From the NCBI GenBank assembly GCA_000745135.1, contig JQNH01000001.1, positions 2,961,501 through 3,025,500 of the forward strand: a DNA stretch of 64,000 bases, in the 5' to 3' direction. Shown here in pieces: positions 9,766-19,694 of this stretch (position 1 is the stretch's first letter; every line of letters starts with the position of its first letter). Both the position numbers and the translations under genes were made by a program. The DNA comes from Rhizobiales bacterium YIM 77505. Its GTDB lineage: Bacteria; Pseudomonadota; Alphaproteobacteria; Rhizobiales; Beijerinckiaceae. The notes below the pieces were generated by a model. That model was not told the origin of the DNA and searched no databases. It worked only from the letters and a program-made list of their open reading frames with translations.

Positions 9766-10392
9766 TCAGCGGGTGAGCGTCAACGGTGCTCCGGACTTGG
9801 CAAGAACCCCCGTCATCGCACCTTCGGAGGGGCGAAGACGCGCGGCGACCGCCCCGCCGGGCTGATAGAGGAACACCTCTCCGTCCCGGAAATCCCACGC
9901 CGAAACGCGGGCGAGATCGCGGTTGGCGCAGCCTGACGTCGAGGCGCGATAGAGATCGAGCGCCGGGCTGCTTGAGAGCTGGACGCGGCAGGTTCCAGCC
10001 GCTTCCCGGGCCGTCCACCCGCCGACCATGGATGAGCGCGTGGGCGAAACGGCGGCGAGCTGCGGCGTCGGCGCGGCAGGTGCCGGGATGGTCGGCGTTG
10101 GTCCGGTCGGCGAGGGGGACGCCGGCATGGAAGGCACGTCGGCAACCACCGGCCCGCCAAGGGTGGATTGGCTGGGATCGGCGGAAGCGCCGGGGGGAGG
10201 CGGCAGCGGAGCCGAGGCGACAGGGTCCGAGGGCACCGCAATGCCGGGCTCAGGCTCGATCGGCCCCGGGCCGTTATAGACCGGGCTCGCGGAACGAGGA
10301 GATGAACGCGTCGTCTCGTTGAGCCGTGCCGAAGCGCAGGCGCCGAGCGCCATGACCGTACAGAGAACGACAGCGAGTCTGACCGTCCGCAT
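9766..10392 (-). CDS. Inh/AprI-family metalloprotease inhibitor lipoprotein
   Basis: A 208-residue lipoprotein: signal peptide with lipobox GACAS, a long Pro/Ala/Ser linker (about residues 35-115), then a compact beta domain. The domain holds WTAREAAGTCRVQLSS, ALDLYRASTSGC, AWDFRDGEVFLYQPGG and SGAPLTLTR, which together match the Inh (AprI) barrel including its two cysteines. Known members inhibit secreted serralysin-type metalloproteases in the periplasm. No protease gene is nearby. It lies 136 nt downstream of sdhB on the same strand and may be transcribed separately. Confidence 0.75.
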   Translation of the reverse strand: MRTVRLAVVLCTVMALGACASARLNETTRSSPRSASPVYNGPGPIEPEPGIAVPSDPVASAPLPPPPGASADPSQSTLGGPVVADVPSMPASPSPTGPTPTIPAPAAPTPQLAAVSPTRSSMVGGWTAREAAGTCRVQLSSSPALDLYRASTSGCANRDLARVSAWDFRDGEVFLYQPGGAVAARLRPSEGAMTGVLAKSGAPLTLTR

Positions 10393-10528
10393 TCCGCCTG
10401 CCCCCGAATCGCGATGGTGAGTCTTGACAGAGGCAGGTTTATAGCCGGTGCGCAACCTGCCTCAGGAAGATCAAGGGCAACGCCCTCTCATGGAAAAACC
10501 GAGGCGGAGCGCCCGTCGTCACGACCGA

Positions 10529-11311
10529 TCAGACAGTGCGGGCGACCATCATTTTCTTGATCTCGGCGATGGCTTTGGCCGGATTGAGCCCTTTCGGACA
10601 GGTGTTGGCACAGTTCATGATGGTGTGGCAACGATAAAGACGGAACGGATCGTGAAGGTTGTCGAGCCGCTCCCCGGTCGCCTCGTCCCGTGAATCGATG
10701 AGCCACCGATAGGCCTGCAGCAACGCTGCGGGGCCGAGGAAGCGGTCGCCATTCCACCAGTAGCTCGGACAGGAGGTCGTGCAGCAGGCGCAGAGAATGC
10801 ACTCGTAGAGGCCGTCGAGCCTCGCGCGGTCTTCGGGCGTCTGCCGCCATTCCGTCTCGGGCGCCGCGCTCTCCGTCTTGAGCCAGGGCTCGATGGAGGC
10901 GTGCTGGGCGAAGAAGGCCGTCAGGTCGGGCACCAGGTCCTTCAGCACCGGCATGTGGGGCAGAGGATAGATCTTGATCGTCTCGGCCTGGCAATCGTCG
11001 ATGCCCATCGTGCAGGCGAGCGTGTTCTGCCCCATGATGTTCATGGCGCAGGAGCCGCAGATGCCCTCACGACAGGAGCGGCGGAAGGTCAGTGTGGAGT
11101 CGACCTTGTTCTTGATCCAGAGGAGGGCGTCGAGCACCATCGGGCCGCAATCGTCGCGGTCGACATAATAGGTGTCGATGCGCGGGTTGTTCCCGTCATC
11201 CGGGTTCCAGCGGTAGATCCGGAAGGCCTGCAGCCGCGTCGCCCCGGCGGGCTTCGGCCAGACCTTGCCTTCGGTCATCTTCGAGTTCTTGGGAAGGGTG
11301 AATTGGGCCAT
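10529..11311 (-). CDS. sdhB: Succinate dehydrogenase iron-sulfur subunit
   Basis: A 260-residue SdhB. The N-terminal 2Fe-2S ferredoxin domain has [15 protein letters not shown]. The C-terminal domain has the 4Fe-4S/3Fe-4S motifs [16 protein letters not shown] and [17 protein letters not shown]. It passes electrons from SdhA FAD to ubiquinone. It is the last gene of the sdhCDAB operon, 52 nt after sdhA. Confidence 0.97.
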   Translation of the reverse strand: MAQFTLPKNSKMTEGKVWPKPAGATRLQAFRIYRWNPDDGNNPRIDTYYVDRDDCGPMVLDALLWIKNKVDSTLTFRRSCREGICGSCAMNIMGQNTLACTMGIDDCQAETIKIYPLPHMPVLKDLVPDLTAFFAQHASIEPWLKTESAAPETEWRQTPEDRARLDGLYECILCACCTTSCPSYWWNGDRFLGPAALLQAYRWLIDSRDEATGERLDNLHDPFRLYRCHTIMNCANTCPKGLNPAKAIAEIKKMMVARTV

Positions 11312-11363
11312 CGGCCTTCTCTCATGCGATCTTGTCGAGCCGTCCGTGCGGCAGCACGCGCGC

Positions 11364-13205
11364 CTAGTACACCCGTGCCTTCGGCTCGATGTACTGGACC
11401 TCGTTGGTCATCGTGTAGGTGTGCACGGGCCGGTAATCGAGGATGACGCGGTGCTCGGCATAGTCGAGCCAGGCGAGCGTGTGCTTCATCCAGTTCTTGT
11501 CGTCCCGCTCGGGGTAGTCCTCGCGCGCCTGGGCACCGCGGGATTCGGTGCGGTTGAGCGCGCTCTCCATGGTCACGACCGCCTGGCCGATGAGGTTGTC
11601 GAACTCGAGCGTCTCGATGAGATCCGTGTTCCAGATCAGCGAGCGGTCAGTGACGCGGATGTCGGCGGCGCCGCGCCAGACCTCGTGGATGAGCTGTTTG
11701 CCTTCCTCCAGCACCTCGCCGGTGCGGAAGACCGCGCAATTGTTCTGCATGGTGCGCTGCATGCGTTCGCGCAACACGGCGGTGGGCGTGCCGCCATTCG
11801 CATGACGCAGGCGGTCGAGGCGGGCGAGCGCCTTTTCCGCCGAGTCCTTCGGCAGGTCTGCGTGCTTCTCGCCAGGGGTGACGATCTCCGCGCAGCGCAG
11901 GGCCGCGGCGCGCCCGAACACGACAAGATCGATGAGCGAGTTCGAGCCGAGCCGGTTCGCCCCATGGACCGACACGCAAGCGGCCTCGCCGACCGCCATG
12001 AGCCCCGGCACCACGTGGTCCGGATTGCCGCCCTTCAGCGTCACCACCTCGCCGTGGAAGTGCGTGGGGATGCCGCCCATGTTGTAGTGGACGGTCGGGA
12101 GCACCGGGATCGGCTCCTTGGTGACATCCACACCTGCGAAGATCTTGGCCGATTCCGAAATGCCGGGCAGGCGCTCGTGCAGGATCTTGGGGTCGAGGTG
12201 GTCGAGATGCAGGTGGATATGGTCCTTGTTCTTGCCCACCCCCCGGCCAGCGCGGATCTCCATGGTCATGGCGCGCGAGACGACGTCGCGGGAGGCGAGA
12301 TCCTTGGCGGAAGGCGCATAGCGCTCCATGAAGCGCTCGCCCTCGGAATTGGTGAGATAGCCGCCTTCCCCGCGGGCGCCCTCCGTGATGAGGCAGCCGG
12401 CGCCGTAAATGCCGGTCGGGTGGAACTGCACGAACTCCATGTCCTGGAGCGGCAGCCCCGCACGCAGCACCATGGCGTTGCCGTCGCCCGTGCAGGTGTG
12501 GGCGGAGGTGGCGGAGAAATAGGCCCTCCCATAGCCGCCTGTCGCCAGGATGGTCATATGGGCGCGGAAACGGTGGATCTCGCCCGTGCCCATGTCGAGG
12601 GCGATCACGCCTCGGCAGCGCCCCTCCTCGTCCATGATCAGGTCGAGGGCGAAATACTCGACGAAGAAGTTCGTCTTATGCTTCACCGCCTGGCCATACA
12701 TGGTGTGCAGCATGGCGTGGCCGGTGCGGTCGGCGGCAGCGCAGGTCCGCTGGGCGATGCCCTTGCCGTAGTCGGTGGTCATGCCGCCGAAGGGGCGTTG
12801 ATAGATCTTGCCCTCTTCGGTGCGGGAGAAGGGCACGCCCCAATGCTCGAGCTCATAGACGGCCGCCGGCGCGTTCCGGCAGAGATATTCGATGGCGTCC
12901 TGATCGCCGAGCCAGTCCGACCCCTTGACGGTGTCGTACATGTGCCAGCGCCAGTCGTCCGGCCCCATATTGCCGAGCGCCGCCGAAATGCCGCCCTGGG
13001 CCGCCACCGTATGCGAGCGGGTGGGGAAGACCTTGGTGATGCAGGCGGTGCGAAGCCCGGCTTGCGAGCAGCCGACGGTGGCGCGCAGACCCGCTCCTCC
13101 CGCGCCGACGACCACCACATCGAAGGAGTGGTCGATGATGGGATAGGCGGCGCCGTTGATCCGGGGCGCGCCGACGGCTTGCCTGAATCCGTTCTCCGCG
13201 GGCAT
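11364..13205 (-). CDS. sdhA: Succinate dehydrogenase flavoprotein subunit
   Basis: A 613-residue SdhA, full family length. Visible are the FAD Rossmann motif [15 protein letters not shown], the flavin-linking histidine region [10 protein letters not shown], the [21 protein letters not shown] substrate loop and [20 protein letters not shown]. It oxidises succinate to fumarate in the TCA cycle on the cytoplasmic face of complex II. It follows sdhD by 12 nt. Confidence 0.97.
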   Translation of the reverse strand: MPAENGFRQAVGAPRINGAAYPIIDHSFDVVVVGAGGAGLRATVGCSQAGLRTACITKVFPTRSHTVAAQGGISAALGNMGPDDWRWHMYDTVKGSDWLGDQDAIEYLCRNAPAAVYELEHWGVPFSRTEEGKIYQRPFGGMTTDYGKGIAQRTCAAADRTGHAMLHTMYGQAVKHKTNFFVEYFALDLIMDEEGRCRGVIALDMGTGEIHRFRAHMTILATGGYGRAYFSATSAHTCTGDGNAMVLRAGLPLQDMEFVQFHPTGIYGAGCLITEGARGEGGYLTNSEGERFMERYAPSAKDLASRDVVSRAMTMEIRAGRGVGKNKDHIHLHLDHLDPKILHERLPGISESAKIFAGVDVTKEPIPVLPTVHYNMGGIPTHFHGEVVTLKGGNPDHVVPGLMAVGEAACVSVHGANRLGSNSLIDLVVFGRAAALRCAEIVTPGEKHADLPKDSAEKALARLDRLRHANGGTPTAVLRERMQRTMQNNCAVFRTGEVLEEGKQLIHEVWRGAADIRVTDRSLIWNTDLIETLEFDNLIGQAVVTMESALNRTESRGAQAREDYPERDDKNWMKHTLAWLDYAEHRVILDYRPVHTYTMTNEVQYIEPKARVY

Positions 13206-13217
13206 GAGGCGAAGCTC

Positions 13218-13634
13218 CTATGCGAGGATCCGACCGAGGCTGATCTTGAGGATCGCCCACAAGCAGGCGACCGCGATCACCGCGGCGTAGAAGTTGTTGG
13301 CCACCACGGCCACGAGCTTCCACCCTTTGTCGTGCACATAGTCCTCGATGATGATCTGCATGCCGAGCCGCATGTGGTTCGTCACCGAGAGCACGGTCAG
13401 GATGAGCAGGATCGCGACGAGAGGGTGGGAAACGGTCCGCACCGCCGCGTCCCAGGGCTGGAAGGTGAGGCTCGCGACGATGATGATGAAGGCGACGATC
13501 AGCGGGATGTTGGCGACGGCCGTGAGCCGGTGAACCCACCAGTGCTCGACGCCGTGCCCCGCAGCGCCAAGCCCCTTCACCCGCCCCAAGGGCGTGCGCA
13601 TCGACAGGCGAGGATCGGGTCTGTTGTCGACCAT
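13218..13634 (-). CDS. sdhD: Succinate dehydrogenase membrane anchor SdhD
   Basis: A 138-residue protein with three hydrophobic helices. It contains an HWW segment near residue 26 and the haem-binding region RLGMQIIIEDYVHDK in the second helix area, both typical of alphaproteobacterial SdhD. It anchors SdhAB and helps form the quinone site. It sits between sdhC and sdhA with 13 nt and 12 nt gaps. Confidence 0.93.
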   Translation of the reverse strand: MVDNRPDPRLSMRTPLGRVKGLGAAGHGVEHWWVHRLTAVANIPLIVAFIIIVASLTFQPWDAAVRTVSHPLVAILLILTVLSVTNHMRLGMQIIIEDYVHDKGWKLVAVVANNFYAAVIAVACLWAILKISLGRILA

Positions 13635-13647
13635 GGGCTCAAGCTCC

Positions 13648-14046
13648 TCAGCGCATCACGAAATAGGTCACGATCCAGATGGCGAGGGTCAGCGGGACCG
13701 ACGCGAACAGGGTGAAGCGCGCCATGGCCATGCGCTGGCCCGGCTCCATGCCGTGGCCGAAATCCCAGACGAGGTGGCGCACGCCGCCGAGCATGTGGTG
13801 GACGAGGGACCAAGTGTAGCCGAACAGGACGAGCCGGCCGATCCAGGAGCCGAAGAACCCTTGCACGCTCTCGTAAGCGCCCGGCCCCCAGGCCATGGCC
13901 ACGAGCCAGGTCGCGACGAGGGCCGCGCCGACGTAATTGGCGGCGCCGGTGGCGCGATGGGCGATCGACATCGCCATCGTCCAGGTCCAGCGGTAGATCT
14001 GAAGGTGCGGCGAGAGAGGCCGGCTGGGCGCATTCACCTCGGCCAT
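13648..14046 (-). CDS. sdhC: Succinate dehydrogenase cytochrome b556 subunit SdhC
   Basis: A 132-residue, three-helix anchor. The N-terminus RPLSPHLQIYRWTWTMAMSIAHRATG is the conserved SdhC quinone-site stretch, and the haem-ligand histidine is in HHMLGGVRHLVWD. I used the ATG that begins MAEVNAPSRPLSPHLQ; longer upstream frames are not conserved-looking. First gene of the operon. Confidence 0.94.
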   Translation of the reverse strand: MAEVNAPSRPLSPHLQIYRWTWTMAMSIAHRATGAANYVGAALVATWLVAMAWGPGAYESVQGFFGSWIGRLVLFGYTWSLVHHMLGGVRHLVWDFGHGMEPGQRMAMARFTLFASVPLTLAIWIVTYFVMR

Positions 14047-14198
14047 GGGCGGCTCCTGCTGGGGAGAGAAGACATCGGCTGGCGCGCGCTTCCTATCCGA
14101 AGCCTGGCGATGCTGCAATGCGGGAAGACGGCTTCGGGACCTCGCGCTGCGCCCGTCGATGCTTCGTTGGCGGCGAAGTACGATGCTTGACGTCCTTT

Positions 14199-14211
14199 GC
14201 GCAATTAGCGC
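14199..14211. promoter_or_regulatory. Inverted repeat upstream of LysR gene (possible LTTR site)
   Basis: GCGC-AATTA-GCGC lies 38 nt before the LysR start, in the space between sdhC and the LysR gene. LysR regulators often bind interrupted dyads upstream of their own gene. The assignment is only positional. Confidence 0.3.
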
Positions 14212-14248
14212 TTGGTATATGATGCCTTCGCATTCAACGAAGGCGAAC

Positions 14249-15160
14249 ATGTATTTCGACCTCACCGACCTCAGTCTCTTCCGCCATGTGGCGGAAGCCG
14301 GGAGCATCACCCGCGGGGCGGAGCGCGCCCATCTCGCGCTCGCCGCCGCTTCGACGCGCATCCGCAACATGGAGGACTCGCTTGGCGCCGCGCTCCTCGT
14401 GCGCGGCCGTCAGGGCGTTCAGCTGACGCCGGCCGGTCGCACGCTCCTGCAGCACGCGCGCACCATTCTCGATGCGGCCGCGCGGCTGCGGGACGATCTT
14501 GCGGCTTACGCCGGTGGCCATGCGGGGCAAGTGCGGCTCCTGTCCAACACCAACGCGCTCACCGAATTCCTGCCGGAGGCGTTGAGCGCCTTTCTTGCGG
14601 CTCGTCCTCAGGTGAGCGTCGATCTGGAGGAGCGCCTGTCCGACGAGATCGTCGGGCTCGTCGCGGAAGGCGTCGCCGATGTGGGCATCGTCGCCGCCAC
14701 CGTCGACACCGGCCGCCTCGAGACCTTTCCCTTCCGCCGCGACCGCTTCGTCGTGGTGTTGCCCAACGCTCATCCTCTCGCGCAATGCCGAAGCAAGAGC
14801 TTCGCGGAGGTGCTCGATCACGACATCGTCGGTCTCGACCGGGCGAGCGCCTTGCAGCGCTTCCTGGCGGACAAGGCGAGCCGGCTCGGGCGGCCGTTGA
14901 AGCTGAGGGTTCAGCTGCGCAGCTTCGATGCGGTCTGCCGCATGGTCGAGTGCGGCGTCGGGCTTGGCATCGTTCCGGAGACCACGGCGCGGCGGGCCGC
15001 CCATACCATGGGGATCGCCATCATCGACCTCGACGAGCCCTGGGCCGAACGCGAGCTCACGATCTGCGTCCGCAGCCTCGCCGAGCTGCCGCCCTTCGCA
15101 CAGGAGCTGGTCGAGAGCCTGCGGCAGGGACATAATGCAACGATGATGCATCCGGCGTGA
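14249..15160 (+). CDS. LysR-family transcriptional regulator
   Basis: A 303-residue regulator, standard length. The N-terminal winged helix-turn-helix spans about residues 5-64 (LFRHVAEAGSITRGAERAHL, then LTPAGRTLLQHA). The effector-binding fold follows from about 90. It is divergent from sdhCDAB, which does not by itself show that it controls sdh. The chosen ATG gives the usual LysR N-terminus. The effector is unknown. Confidence 0.9.
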   Translation: MYFDLTDLSLFRHVAEAGSITRGAERAHLALAAASTRIRNMEDSLGAALLVRGRQGVQLTPAGRTLLQHARTILDAAARLRDDLAAYAGGHAGQVRLLSNTNALTEFLPEALSAFLAARPQVSVDLEERLSDEIVGLVAEGVADVGIVAATVDTGRLETFPFRRDRFVVVLPNAHPLAQCRSKSFAEVLDHDIVGLDRASALQRFLADKASRLGRPLKLRVQLRSFDAVCRMVECGVGLGIVPETTARRAAHTMGIAIIDLDEPWAERELTICVRSLAELPPFAQELVESLRQGHNATMMHPA

Positions 15161-15212
15161 GGCATGATGCGATCTTCATCGAGGGCATGGACCTCGCCGG
15201 CGCCCTCTGATA

Positions 15213-15226
15213 GGTTACATGTAACC
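15213..15226. promoter_or_regulatory. Perfect 14-bp palindrome before mazE (likely autoregulatory operator)
   Basis: GGTTACATGTAACC is a perfect dyad ending 15 nt before the antitoxin ATG. Toxin-antitoxin operons are usually repressed by the antitoxin binding such a dyad over the promoter. The role is inferred from position and symmetry. Confidence 0.5.
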
Positions 15227-15241
15227 AAGGTCATCGCGGAT

Positions 15242-15466
15242 ATGAGGACGTTCCCCCCGCCGCGCCGCTCTCGTGAAAAGGTCAGGGCGCACCGTGAACG
15301 CCTGCGGCGTCAGGGTCTGCGGCCCATTCAGATCTGGGTTCCAGACGTACGCTCGCCCACCTTCGCGGAAGAGGCCCGGCGGCAATCGCTTGCCGTTGCC
15401 GCAAGTCCTCACGCTGCCGCCGACCAGGAGTTCATCGACGCCGTATCTTCGTGGGAGGAAACGTGA
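15242..15466 (+). CDS. mazE: MazE-type antitoxin (DUF3018)
   Basis: A 74-residue basic protein. The core VRAHRERLRRQGLRPIQIWVPDVRSPTFAEEARRQ matches the DUF3018 antitoxin family, whose N-terminus binds DNA and whose C-terminus wraps the toxin. Its TGA overlaps the toxin GTG by 4 nt. The palindrome just upstream fits autoregulation. Confidence 0.82.
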   Translation: MRTFPPPRRSREKVRAHRERLRRQGLRPIQIWVPDVRSPTFAEEARRQSLAVAASPHAAADQEFIDAVSSWEET

Positions 15467-15816
15467 GGCGCGGCGAAATCTGGACCGCGTCCGGGGGCAA
15501 GGACGACGCGGGAAAGCCGCGACCCGTGGTCGTCCTGCAGGACGATCGTTTCGAGGCGACGGCTTCTGTCACGGTCTGCGCCTTCACGACCGACCGAACG
15601 GATGCACCCTTGTTTCGTATTCTCATAGAGCCGAACGACCGGAACGGGCTTCGCGGTCCATCTCGCCTGATGGTGGACAAGATCACGACCATGCCTCGCG
15701 CCAAGCTTGGCGCACACATCGGGCGGCTCGACCATGAAGACATGATCCGGCTGAATCGAGCCGTTATGGTGTTTCTGGGACTTGCGGTCCCGGCCCGCGA
15801 CTTCGCTGCGGAATGA
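15463..15816 (+). CDS. mazF: MazF/PemK-family mRNA interferase toxin
   Basis: A 117-residue toxin beginning VRRGEIWTASG, the canonical MazF strand 1, followed by GKPRPVVVLQDD and the RLMVDKITTMPRAKLG strand typical of this fold. MazF enzymes cleave single-stranded RNA. I chose GTG 15463 because it overlaps the mazE stop and is preceded by GGAGG; a start 12 nt earlier would add four residues. Confidence 0.85.
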   Translation: MRRGEIWTASGGKDDAGKPRPVVVLQDDRFEATASVTVCAFTTDRTDAPLFRILIEPNDRNGLRGPSRLMVDKITTMPRAKLGAHIGRLDHEDMIRLNRAVMVFLGLAVPARDFAAE

Positions 15817-15825
15817 GCCGTAACG

Positions 15826-16875
15826 TCACCGCACCACCAGCGCCCAGTAGTCGAGATCGAGAATGACCGACGGGTCGTAGCCCTCGCCCGCCTTGTCCGG
15901 GAAGGCGGCGCAGGGTTGGTTCTTGGTCGCCACCGTGCGCAGGCGCAGGGCGCCCACATCCGTCCGCCCCGGCAGCTCCGCCTTGGCCAGGACCTCGCTC
16001 CAGGCGTAGACCGTGTCGCCGGCGAAGAGCGGGGCAACATGCCGGCCGCCATTGATCGCGGCGATGTGGAAGGCGTTGGCCAGCCCGTTGAAGGACAGCG
16101 CTCTGGCAAGCGAGATCACGTGGCCGCCATAGATGAGGCGCCGGCCGAAGCGCCCCGCCGCGGCCGCGTGCTGGTCGAAATGGACCTTCGCCGTGTTCTG
16201 GTAGAGCCGCGTGGCGAGCTGGTGCTCCGCCTCCTCGACGGTCATACCGTCCACATGGTCGATGCGCTCGCCGACCGCATAGTCGCCCCACCGGTACGGA
16301 CTTCCCGCGAGCACATCGTCGTAGGCCTCGGCCGCGAGGGCGGGGCAGGCGGCCCCGAGGGCCGACGGGTCTACGGCCTTCGGCAGGTCTGGAACACGCT
16401 CGCTTGGCGGTGGCGCGTCGGCGTCGGCTTTGCGCACCAGCACCCAGCGGCAATAGCTGAGCACCGCCTCCCCGCCCGCATCGAAGCCGGTCGAGCGCAC
16501 ATAGACGACGCCCGTCTGCCGGTTCGAGCTCTCTTTGAGCCCGATCACCTCGGATATGGCGGAGAGCGTCTCGCCCGGATAGACGGGCTTCAGGAACCGC
16601 CCGTCCGCGTAGCCGAGATTGGCGACGGCGTTGAGCGAGATGTCCGGCACCGTCTTGCCGAAGACGATGTGGAAGACGAGCCAGTCGTCGAGCGGGCTTT
16701 GGCGATAGCCGATGGCGCGCGCGAAGGCGTCGGAAGACTGCACCGCGAAGCGCGATCCATAGAGGCCGGTGTAGAGCGCTGCATCCGCAAGAGTGACCGT
16801 GCGCGGGGTCGCGTGGCGGATGGTTTCGCCGAGGCGAAAATCCTCGAAGAAGCGGCCGGGGTTGGTCTTGCTCAT
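15826..16875 (-). CDS. MaoC-family hydratase, mesaconyl-CoA hydratase type
   Basis: A 349-residue tandem hot-dog protein. The start [25 protein letters not shown] and the segments YGSRFAVQSSDAFARAIG and RLIYGGHVISLARALSFNGL are those of mesaconyl-C1-CoA hydratase (Mch/Meh), which forms beta-methylmalyl-CoA in the ethylmalonyl-CoA pathway of acetyl-CoA assimilation. It overlaps the upstream TraB gene by 4 nt. The identification is by motif memory; a related MaoC hydratase is the main alternative. Confidence 0.8.
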   Translation of the reverse strand: MSKTNPGRFFEDFRLGETIRHATPRTVTLADAALYTGLYGSRFAVQSSDAFARAIGYRQSPLDDWLVFHIVFGKTVPDISLNAVANLGYADGRFLKPVYPGETLSAISEVIGLKESSNRQTGVVYVRSTGFDAGGEAVLSYCRWVLVRKADADAPPPSERVPDLPKAVDPSALGAACPALAAEAYDDVLAGSPYRWGDYAVGERIDHVDGMTVEEAEHQLATRLYQNTAKVHFDQHAAAAGRFGRRLIYGGHVISLARALSFNGLANAFHIAAINGGRHVAPLFAGDTVYAWSEVLAKAELPGRTDVGALRLRTVATKNQPCAAFPDKAGEGYDPSVILDLDYWALVVR

Positions 16876-17867
16876 TCGATGGCCTCAACATGGTAGCCGG
16901 ATTGCGCGATCAGCCGTGCAAGGCCGGCTTCGCCCGGCAGATGCGCCGCACCGACGGCGATGAAGGCGCGACCTTCAGCGAGGAGCGGCAGCGCCCGTTC
17001 GTGCATGACCCGATTGCGCCGGTCGAGCATCGTCTCGAGGAAAGCGGCTGGAAGATCGGCTGTCATGCCCGGGACCGGCCGCGGGTGGCGCATCCAGCTC
17101 AACAGGAGCCCCAGCTCACCCGCCTCATAAAGGCGAAGCGCCGTCTCGACCAGGTCTTCTCCATGGGAGTGCAGGGCCATGGCGACAACGAGCAGATCCC
17201 GCTGCACGGCGAGCGGGAGCCCGGCGACCGCGTCGAGTTGCTCGGTCACCGTTTCAAGGCCGACAACGGGGATGCCGAGGGCGCGCGCCTCCCGGGCGAT
17301 CGCGGCGTCGAGGAAAAGATCGGTCGCGCCGCCTTTCATGAGGCAAGGAGGCGCGGACAAGAGAAAGGCGAGAACGGCGGGCTTGAAGCTGCGGGCCGCT
17401 GATGCCGGGAGGCGATAGGTCGGGAGGATCGCCTCGAGGCGCGCCACGGCGTCCGGAGGAAGAAGGCGCTCCGCACGCTCCTCGCTTGCCGCCAGCAGCG
17501 CTCGAAGCAGCCCCCTGCCGCCCACGCCCCAGGTCTCGGGATGGGCGAAGCGGTCCGCCGCCTCGAGTTCGAGCGCTACGACGCGGGCCTGGCGCAGCGC
17601 CTCCTGCGCCCTTGCGCCCAGCGCCGCGCGAGGATCGGCGAGATGGACGGTGCCGAAGAGATGCGAGGGCGCGACCCCGGCCTTCGTCACGCGAAACAGC
17701 CGCCCGCGACCGTAAGGCATATGCTCCGCATCGCGGACGACGTCGGCGATCAACGCCGGCGCCTGTTGCTTGAGGGAGGGGAAGAGGTCCGCCCCGCGGC
17801 ACGCCGCTTGAGCAGCGCTGGAGGAGAGCGCCAGCGCCATGGCGAGAGCCGGCGCCAGGCGGATCAC
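16872..17867 (-). CDS. TraB/GumN-family protein
   Basis: A 331-residue secreted protein with a signal peptide ([18 protein letters not shown]). It shows the family landmarks [13 protein letters not shown] near the N-terminus, an ELEAADRF strand, and a C-terminal [18 protein letters not shown] with the conserved GxxHLxG. The two GTVH/GAAHL histidine regions are the presumed active site of this Tiki/GumN-like group. The physiological role is unknown. It overlaps folD by 4 nt and the MaoC gene by 4 nt. Confidence 0.82.
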   Translation of the reverse strand: MIRLAPALAMALALSSSAAQAACRGADLFPSLKQQAPALIADVVRDAEHMPYGRGRLFRVTKAGVAPSHLFGTVHLADPRAALGARAQEALRQARVVALELEAADRFAHPETWGVGGRGLLRALLAASEERAERLLPPDAVARLEAILPTYRLPASAARSFKPAVLAFLLSAPPCLMKGGATDLFLDAAIAREARALGIPVVGLETVTEQLDAVAGLPLAVQRDLLVVAMALHSHGEDLVETALRLYEAGELGLLLSWMRHPRPVPGMTADLPAAFLETMLDRRNRVMHERALPLLAEGRAFIAVGAAHLPGEAGLARLIAQSGYHVEAIE

Positions 17868-18757
17868 GGGCCGTCCTTGAAGGGATCGGAGAGGCCACGG
17901 CGCCGGCAGGCCGCCGTGACCGTATTGGCAAGAAGACAGGCGATGGTCATGGGCCCGACGCCGCCCGGCACGGGCGTGACGGCGGACGCCGCCTCCCGGG
18001 CCTCCTCATAGGCGACGTCGCCGACGAGCCGCGTCTTGCCTTCGGGGGCGGCCGGCACCCGATTGATGCCGACGTCGATCACGATCGCGCCGGGCTTGAT
18101 CCAATCGCCGCGGATCATCTCGGGCCGGCCGACCGCGGCGACGAGGATGTCGGCGCGTCTGCACACGGCCGGCAGGTCGCGGGTCTTAGAGTGGGCGATC
18201 GTGACGGTGCAGCTCTCGCCGATGAGCAGCTGCGCCATGGGTTTGCCGACGATGTTGGAGCGTCCGACCACCACCGCCTCGAGCCCGGCAAGGTCGCGGC
18301 GCACGGAGCGGATGAGCATGAGGCAGCCGAGCGGCGTGCACGGCACGAGCCCCGGCGCGCCGGTTGCGAGGCGCCCGGCGTTGACAGGATGAAAGCCATC
18401 CACGTCCTTTGCCGGGTCGATCGCCTCGATCACTTTCTGGGCGTCGATCTGCGGCGGCAGCGGCAGCTGCACCAGGATGCCGTCCACGTCTGGGTCGGCG
18501 TTGAGACGGGCGACGAGCGCAAGGAGCTCGGCCTGGCTCGCCGTGGCCGGCAGCGTGTGGTCGAAGGAGCGCATGCCCGCCTCGACCGTCTGCCGCGCCT
18601 TGTTGCGCACATAGACCTGGCTTGCCGGGTTCTCGCCGACGAGCACCACGGCGAGCCCTGGCGTGACGCCCTGACGGGCGAGTTCCGCCACGCGCTCGGA
18701 CACGCGCTGGCGAAGGCTCTCGGCCTGCCTCTTTCCGTCGATCAGCGCTGCGCTCAT
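17864..18757 (-). CDS. folD: Bifunctional methylenetetrahydrofolate dehydrogenase/cyclohydrolase
   Basis: A 297-residue FolD. Visible are the substrate loop [19 protein letters not shown] with the catalytic Lys, [24 protein letters not shown], the NADP loop [17 protein letters not shown] and [15 protein letters not shown]. It interconverts 5,10-methylene- and 10-formyl-tetrahydrofolate in the cytoplasm. It overlaps the DUF167 gene by 4 nt. Confidence 0.96.
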   Translation of the reverse strand: MSAALIDGKRQAESLRQRVSERVAELARQGVTPGLAVVLVGENPASQVYVRNKARQTVEAGMRSFDHTLPATASQAELLALVARLNADPDVDGILVQLPLPPQIDAQKVIEAIDPAKDVDGFHPVNAGRLATGAPGLVPCTPLGCLMLIRSVRRDLAGLEAVVVGRSNIVGKPMAQLLIGESCTVTIAHSKTRDLPAVCRRADILVAAVGRPEMIRGDWIKPGAIVIDVGINRVPAAPEGKTRLVGDVAYEEAREAASAVTPVPGGVGPMTIACLLANTVTAACRRRGLSDPFKDGP

Positions 18758-19104
18758 CCCTTCGCCTCCCGATCGCGCAGGGTGGTTTCGAGGGCGGTCG
18801 CGATCGCAGCGGGCTCGCCCGCGATGCGGAACAGCTTGAGCCGGCTCGTGGCACCGGAGACAAGGTCGACGGCGGAGGCGGGCTTTCGCGCGACCGCCGC
18901 CACGAGGCGCCGCGCCGCCTCATTGGCCTTGCCCTTCTCGGCGACGGCGCGCACGCGGGCGAGGAGGACCGGGCGCCCGTCGGGCAGGGTCGAGACGCCA
19001 TCGACGGAGTCGCGATCGGAGCGCGGCGTCAGCTTCAGGGCGAGGGTCACCCCGTCAGGGCCAGCTTCCCAGGGGACGGGCGCGGTGGGGCGGCCTTGCG
19101 CCAT
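18754..19104 (-). CDS. DUF167 (YggU-type) protein
   Basis: A 116-residue protein with the DUF167 pattern [39 protein letters not shown] and the closing [11 protein letters not shown]. Members are small cytoplasmic alpha/beta proteins of unknown function, often next to yggT as here. It overlaps folD by 4 nt. Confidence 0.88.
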   Translation of the reverse strand: MAQGRPTAPVPWEAGPDGVTLALKLTPRSDRDSVDGVSTLPDGRPVLLARVRAVAEKGKANEAARRLVAAVARKPASAVDLVSGATSRLKLFRIAGEPAAIATALETTLRDREAKG

Positions 19105-19107
19105 GGC

Positions 19108-19407
19108 TCACACCCGCCCATAGGCGAAGCTGCCGAAGATCTCGAAGATGATGTTGCGCAAGAAATAGAGCAGCAGGATGAGGATGATGGGCGAGATGTC
19201 GATGCCGCCGAGATTCGGCAGGATGCGGCGGATGGGCCGCAGGGCCGGCTCGGTGATGCGGTCGAGGAAGTCTGCGATCTGGCCGACGATGGGGTTGCGG
19301 ATATTGACCACGTTGAAGGCCATGAGCCAGCTCAGCACCGCGCTCGCGATCAGGAGCCACACATAGAGCGTGATGACGGTGTCGATCAGCCACAACAGCG
19401 AGCGCAT
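19108..19407 (-). CDS. YggT-family membrane protein
   Basis: A 99-residue protein with two hydrophobic segments around a [27 protein letters not shown] loop, which is diagnostic of YggT. The family is linked to membrane/osmotic functions and division in some bacteria. I chose the ATG at 19407 because it starts directly at [12 protein letters not shown]; the longer frame adds a hydrophilic leader. Confidence 0.88.
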   Translation of the reverse strand: MRSLLWLIDTVITLYVWLLIASAVLSWLMAFNVVNIRNPIVGQIADFLDRITEPALRPIRRILPNLGGIDISPIILILLLYFLRNIIFEIFGSFAYGRV

Positions 19408-19440
19408 AGGCGGTGAGCCCCCTTGGCCGGTTCGGCGCAA

Positions 19441-19469
19441 TTGACAGGATCAGATCCGGTCCCTAAATG
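19441..19469 (+). promoter_or_regulatory. Sigma-70-type promoter of tRNA-Ala
   Basis: A perfect TTGACA (19441-19446), a 17-nt spacer and TAAATG (19464-19469), ending 14 nt before the tRNA 5' end. Confidence 0.6.
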
Positions 19470-19483
19470 GCCGTGATCCGGCC

Positions 19484-19559
<76 letters not shown>

Positions 19560-19694
19560 GGTTCTGCTGATGCCCACGCGCCCCGTCGGTGGAACGAAGG
19601 CTCTGGGAGGCTGTGAAGCAGCCGCCGTCTCCGACCTCGTTTAGGGTCTCTTAGAGGATTTATGGTGTCGTTCCGCCGCTTGCGGGAGGTGGCG

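Noticed and set aside
11265-13715. 816-residue open frame on the plus strand
   Set aside because: It lies antisense to sdhA and sdhD, which have clear family motifs; long antisense frames are common at this GC content.
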